Positions 30,621 through 32,773 of a DNA stretch of 32,773 nt are shown one piece after another; positions within the stretch are counted from its first letter, which is position 1; every line of letters begins with the position of its first letter. Source of the DNA: Deltaproteobacteria bacterium (lineage in GTDB: Bacteria; Myxococcota_A; UBA796; UBA9615). A model generated the notes under the pieces. It made no database searches and was not told the origin of the DNA. It saw only the letters and a list, made by a program, of their open reading frames with translations. Location: the NCBI GenBank assembly GCA_002724675.1, contig PBPL01000026.1, positions 1-32,773 on the forward strand, in the 5' to 3' direction. The translations under genes and the position numbers were made by a program.

Positions 30621-32000
30621 ATGCCCTTTGTGGTGGTGCCGGCGACCGGTCGTGGCAGCAGAGAAAGACGCTTCGCCTTGCAGCCAAGCCGGGTTCTGGG
30701 GGTTCTCTTCTCAGTGTTCGTGGCGGGAGCGCTGTTGGCTACGGGAACCTTCGCGGCTTACTGGATCTTCACCGACCAAGCCCTCGTCCGAGAGGACTAC
30801 CAGCGGCTTGCTAACGAGGTCGACGCTCTGCGCGTCGCTCTGTCTGATCTTCAATCTCAGCAAGCCGAGAGTCCGCGCGGTGCAGAGCGGGCTCCAACCG
30901 ACGACGGGGAAGAAGGCCCCCCTCGACTCGCCCTGGCCATACCGTCCATCAACGACAAGAAGAATCACATTCGGATCGCGCTGCTCCGCTCCGAAGGCGC
31001 TGTCACCCTGGAGGGGGAGGGCTTGCTAATCAGCCAGGGACGAAACCAGGCCATCCCCATGCCCCGAGGGCGAGCCCTCACCCGGGTGCGACCCGAAGGG
31101 GTCTGGGTCGAGGGTGTAGGCATCCTCCCGGACGGGACCCGCATCGAAAACCGACTGGGCTCCATCCGAATCGGCGACAAGGAGTTCCCTGGAATTCTCG
31201 AATTGCACAGGGAGGGAACACGGCTGCTGTTGGTCAACGAGGTGGAGCTGGAGCGCTACCTCCACGGTGTCGTTGCTGGGGAGCTGCCAGCCCACTGGGG
31301 GCTGGAGATCAAGAAGGCGCAAGCGGTCGCAGCTCGCACCTACGCGCTGATGCAGAGAGAGACGTCGGACAAAGCCTATGACGTGGAGTCCACGGTCAGT
31401 GATCAGGTCTACCTGGCCTCAGCCATTGACCCGGGCTCGCGAGCAGCCGTCACGGCGACACACGGCGAGGTTATGACGAGGGATGGATACCTCGTCTCCG
31501 CCTTCTATCACTCGACCTGCGCCGGCCACACAGAGTCCCCCCACAACGTCTGGCCTGAGCGACCGAGCCATGGCAATTCGGAGGTGCCGTGTCCACACTG
31601 CAGCAAGGCACCGGGGCTCAAGTGGCAAACGCAACTGAAGCCCGAAGAACTGCTCGATGCCATCCGAGGGCAAGGCCACACGGCCAAGCGCGTCACGGGC
31701 CTTCACATCCGGGAGCGAAGCTCGTCTGGTCGCGTGACCCGCATCGACATCATGACCGACAAGGAGCCCGTGCAGTGGACGGGGAACGAGTTCCGGGAGC
31801 ACCTCGGCTGGATGCGAATCAAGAGCGCCCGATTCGACCAGAATGTGGACGGAGACGTCTTTCACTTGAGCGGCAGCGGCGCCGGTCACGGGGTCGGCCT
31901 CTGCCAATGGGGAGCCCGCAAGATGAGCCGTGACGGGCAGGACTACCGCAGCATCCTGTCCACCTATTACCCCCTCGCCAAGATCGAACAGATTTACTAG
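30621..32000 (+). CDS. Membrane-anchored SpoIID/LytB-domain protein
   Basis: This is a 459-residue protein counted from ATG at 30621; TTG at 30492 would add 43 Arg/Pro-rich residues. Residues 24-50 form a single membrane anchor, followed by a short coiled coil (58-82). The SpoIID domain spans about 115-459. YLHGVVAGELPAHWGLEIKKAQAVAARTYAL includes the catalytic glutamate (E221); the segments FYHSTCAGHTESPHNVW and GSGAGHGVGLCQWGARKM, then YRSILSTYYP, complete the signature. In Bacillus, SpoIID is a lytic transglycosylase acting on glycan strands lacking stem peptides. In Gram-negative bacteria related proteins act on septal peptidoglycan, so a cell-wall remodelling role is likely. An extra Cys pair (CPHC) sits between the two signature motifs. 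The next lipoprotein starts 25 bp downstream. Confidence 0.9.
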   Translation: MPFVVVPATGRGSRERRFALQPSRVLGVLFSVFVAGALLATGTFAAYWIFTDQALVREDYQRLANEVDALRVALSDLQSQQAESPRGAERAPTDDGEEGPPRLALAIPSINDKKNHIRIALLRSEGAVTLEGEGLLISQGRNQAIPMPRGRALTRVRPEGVWVEGVGILPDGTRIENRLGSIRIGDKEFPGILELHREGTRLLLVNEVELERYLHGVVAGELPAHWGLEIKKAQAVAARTYALMQRETSDKAYDVESTVSDQVYLASAIDPGSRAAVTATHGEVMTRDGYLVSAFYHSTCAGHTESPHNVWPERPSHGNSEVPCPHCSKAPGLKWQTQLKPEELLDAIRGQGHTAKRVTGLHIRERSSSGRVTRIDIMTDKEPVQWTGNEFREHLGWMRIKSARFDQNVDGDVFHLSGSGAGHGVGLCQWGARKMSRDGQDYRSILSTYYPLAKIEQIY

Positions 32001-32024
32001 CGTCCGCGTTCGGAGGAACTTGTC

Positions 32025-32773
32025 ATGCCCACAGCTCGCTTAGTGCCCTTAGTGGTCGGGTCACTCTCCCTGGTTGCCCTAATCACCTTCCCGCTCGCCT
32101 GTGCTCCGGGGGAAAACAGCGGGGCGAACGATGGTGAGATCTGCGGCGATGGTGTCGACAACGACAATGACGGCGCCGTGGATGAGGGCGTCGACGAAGA
32201 CGGTGATACCTACCGAACCTGCGACATCCCAGAGCTCATCGACTGCGACGACGACGACCCAGACATTCACCCAGGAACCGACGAACTGTGCGATGGCCAG
32301 GACACGAACTGCGACGGTGAAGTGGACAATGTCGATCTCGACGACGACGGGTACATCTCCGCCGACTGCGGTGGCACGGACTGCAACGACGCCAACGCCA
32401 ATGCTTATCCAGGCCACCCCGAGGCTTGCGACGGCGCAGACAACGACTGCGATGGCGAGGTCGACAACGGATTTGACGCTGATGACGACGGGTTCACCTT
32501 CTGCGCCGGCGACTGTGTGGACAGCGATCCACTCATCAACCCGGACGCACCAGAGACCTGTGATGGGCTCGACAACAACTGCAACTGCAGCAGTGACAGC
32601 AATGAAGACGGCATCACTTGCGGCCCGGGAGACACCAACGTCGACGAGGACTACGACGCCGACGGGGACGGATTCGTAGACGCCACCGACCCATTCTGCG
32701 TGGAAGTCTACGGTCCCGGTGGAGCCGGCGAGTCGAGCGGTGACTGCAACGATGACCCAGACGACGGTGGGGC
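32025..32773 (+). CDS. MopE-type metal-binding-repeat lipoprotein (3' end outside window)
   Basis: The first 249 codons are visible. GGAGG (32012-32016) precedes the ATG by eight bases. The signal peptide ends FPLAC (C26). The mature part is a run of repeats of the form CDGxDxxCDGEVDN, DDDG, GTDCNDANANAYPG, then CDGADNDCDGEVDNGFD. A unit with CDGLDNNCNC follows. These differ from the minus-strand pair in having a Cys before DG (ACDG/LCDG/TCDG), so each unit could hold a disulfide as well as metal. It is probably surface-located and binds divalent cations. It sits 25 bp after the SpoIID-like gene and is probably cotranscribed with it. Confidence 0.87.
   Translation, partial: MPTARLVPLVVGSLSLVALITFPLACAPGENSGANDGEICGDGVDNDNDGAVDEGVDEDGDTYRTCDIPELIDCDDDDPDIHPGTDELCDGQDTNCDGEVDNVDLDDDGYISADCGGTDCNDANANAYPGHPEACDGADNDCDGEVDNGFDADDDGFTFCAGDCVDSDPLINPDAPETCDGLDNNCNCSSDSNEDGITCGPGDTNVDEDYDADGDGFVDATDPFCVEVYGPGGAGESSGDCNDDPDDGG

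Overview
The window is about 33 kb of GC-rich, densely coded bacterial chromosome. Four features suggest a Myxococcota-like (former Deltaproteobacteria) organism: several lipoproteins built from DxDGDG…GDCDD…DNDCDG metal-binding repeats (the MopE type common in myxobacterial proteomes), many outer-membrane lipoproteins and beta-barrels, a DUF2914 lipoprotein, and a very long Ala/Glu/Arg/Gln coiled-coil protein. This assignment is inferred from gene content. No rRNA, tRNA, CRISPR array, prophage or intact insertion sequence was found.

Left part (1-12.1 kb). The left edge cuts a PfkB-type sugar/nucleoside kinase. A three-gene overlapping operon follows: a Tat-exported molybdopterin oxidoreductase of the sulfite-oxidase family, an outer-membrane barrel and a DUF2914 lipoprotein. 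Facing it are an Ig-like lipoprotein and an M20 peptidase. Next is an oxidation cassette: a Tat-signal subunit-3-like protein, a GMC flavoprotein with a ferredoxin-like Cys motif, and an aldehyde dehydrogenase with a hydrophobic tail. This fits oxidation of an alcohol to a carboxylate. A Pal/OmpA lipoprotein and a convergent thiamine-diphosphate enzyme close this part.

Middle part (12.1-22.6 kb). It holds a DUF2062 membrane protein; a small helical protein whose promoter region carries a perfect 18-bp palindrome; and Xaa-Pro aminopeptidase. A 1.5-kb gene-poor stretch rich in small hairpins follows. Beyond it are two tandem paralogous MopE-repeat lipoproteins on the minus strand, joined by a TGATG stop/start. 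Divergent from them is a KdsB-like cytidylyltransferase, which overlaps a DUF72 gene tail to tail.

Right part (22.8-32.8 kb), all plus strand. A class V aminotransferase, glyoxalase II, a barrel-like lipoprotein and an alpha/beta-hydrolase lipoprotein form a tightly overlapping run. They are followed by a 1219-residue coiled-coil protein with two tryptophan ladders (11- and 18-residue periods), a membrane-anchored SpoIID/LytB protein, and a third MopE-type lipoprotein cut by the window edge. The observations I rate highest are the two Trp ladders, the repeat cassette present in only one of the two MopE paralogues, the Cys cluster in the GMC enzyme, and the palindromic operator. I see no defence island or other clearly new multi-gene system.
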